Source of the DNA: Balanoglossus misakiensis
Lineage: Eukaryota > Hemichordata
Length of the DNA: 64,000 nucleotides
Assembly (NCBI GenBank): GCA_040954595.2
Contig: CM082584.2
Span: 10,540,001 to 10,604,000 of the forward strand
Reading direction: 5' to 3'
The notes under the pieces were generated by a model. That model saw only the letters and a program-made list of their open reading frames with translations, had not been told where the DNA came from and searched no databases. Within the stretch, counting starts at the first letter, position 1. Each line of letters opens with the position of its first letter. The position numbers and the translations under genes are program-made. Shown here piece by piece: positions 63,251-64,000 of the stretch.

Positions 63251-64000
63251 GCAATCAAATAGCGGCTGAAACGTTCAATGAAAAATCGATTCCTAAACCC
63301 AATCAGCTATTTGGTTGATTGAAAGACAAAATCCTCCGATATAAGGTGTGCATCTGTGGTTTCTTTGTTATTTTTGCTCGTTTGTCCGGGAAACACAACA
63401 TCTTCATCATCATGTAAAATTCGTTCGGCATTCTGCATCCAAAAACTCATTCTAATGCGTAGTTTAAAAATAACATGAAATATTTGCTATCCTTGCAAAT
63501 TTCGGGCTCTTACAACAACTCTAAAATAGCGCAACATGCGGTACCTTCCATTATTGCTACCGGCGTTAGCTGTTGCGGGTATTTTTAGAATATCTTCCCT
63601 ATTGACAGGGGACCATGATTGTTTTTCATTGACTGCATTCATAGGGAAATTAACAAATGGTCGGATGTATGAATGAATGCGCTTATGATGTAATATGCAT
63701 AAATTAAATTATATTAGTATCTTTCATTGTATTCCCATTTGAATGTTTTACTACATGTACCTGTCATGTGATAACTCACTCAATCATTTTGGCCGAACTT
63801 CAAAAAATTCTCGTCATCATACTCCTACTGTCGATAATGATAATTAAAAAAAACGTTTTGACTCTGTACTGGTCGGAAATATTACAAGGAAATCATTCTT
63901 TATTCGCGTATAGGCGTGCGCATTACATAACTTGTTCCGGAATATTTCTGATCATTATGATAATTTAATAAATGACTGTGGGACCAAAGGGTTGATCATT
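63251..64000. other. Intergenic sequence, nothing recognised
   Basis: AT-rich sequence with short open frames only. No gene, repeat or RNA was recognised. Confidence 0.6.

Overview
The window is a piece of an animal nuclear genome. It has two very different parts: about 45 kb of an AT-rich satellite built on an 87-bp unit (1 to about 45,135), and about 19 kb of ordinary single-copy DNA holding one complete spliced gene on the minus strand. That gene is a Rab3 small GTPase, the synaptic-vesicle Rab. GT-AG introns, a 9.3-kb first intron, long AT-rich introns and a Rab3 orthologue point to a bilaterian animal. Sequence style (short degenerate repeats, poly-C tracts, a Rab3 tail ending Cys-Ala-Cys) suggests a marine invertebrate, but the phylum cannot be fixed from this window.

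Satellite (1 to about 45,135). Units run in one orientation from 1 to about 17,785 and in the opposite orientation from there to the array edge, so the array is a giant head-to-head inverted repeat of roughly 204 plus 313 units. Two 87-bp subtypes occur. Subtype A (NcoI-type CCATGG, strong dyads) makes up most of the array. Subtype B (CCATGA, with TTCTCATTTTTGG in place of the main dyad) appears only in eight blocks within the first 9.4 kb. Higher-order duplications can be traced with rare variants: a 4,703-bp offset copy, an adjacent 1,566-bp (18-unit) tandem copy, a copy of about 957 bp, and a five-times recurring ordered variant signature in the inverted half. A conventional 100-N gap lies at 28,452-28,551. 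The belt around it (about 15.4-33.5 kb) is full of homopolymer-length changes that look like consensus error, so the true array length and inner structure are uncertain. The left array edge is outside the window.

Unique part (45,136-64,000). The Rab3 gene reads right to left: exon 1 (61,657-61,430), exon 2 (52,135-52,017), exon 3 (49,892-49,768), exon 4 with the stop (48,386-48,196). Together they encode 220 residues with every GTPase motif intact. A likely 3' UTR of about 3 kb with four long poly-C (mRNA-sense poly-G) runs ends at tandem AATAAA signals followed by a GU-rich stretch, about 50-60 bp from the satellite edge. Introns carry candidate regulatory clusters: a three-copy CCAAT plus E-box repeat at the exon 2 donor, a cluster of CRE half-sites, and a four-half-site nuclear-receptor ladder with spacers 1, 2 and 3. 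Upstream of the gene is a CpG-richer segment with several YY1-like AAGATGGC motifs, one of them containing the Rab3 start codon.

No bacterial-type systems, CRISPR arrays, rRNA or tRNA genes were recognised. The long open frames across the satellite exist because 87 is divisible by 3 and are not considered genes.
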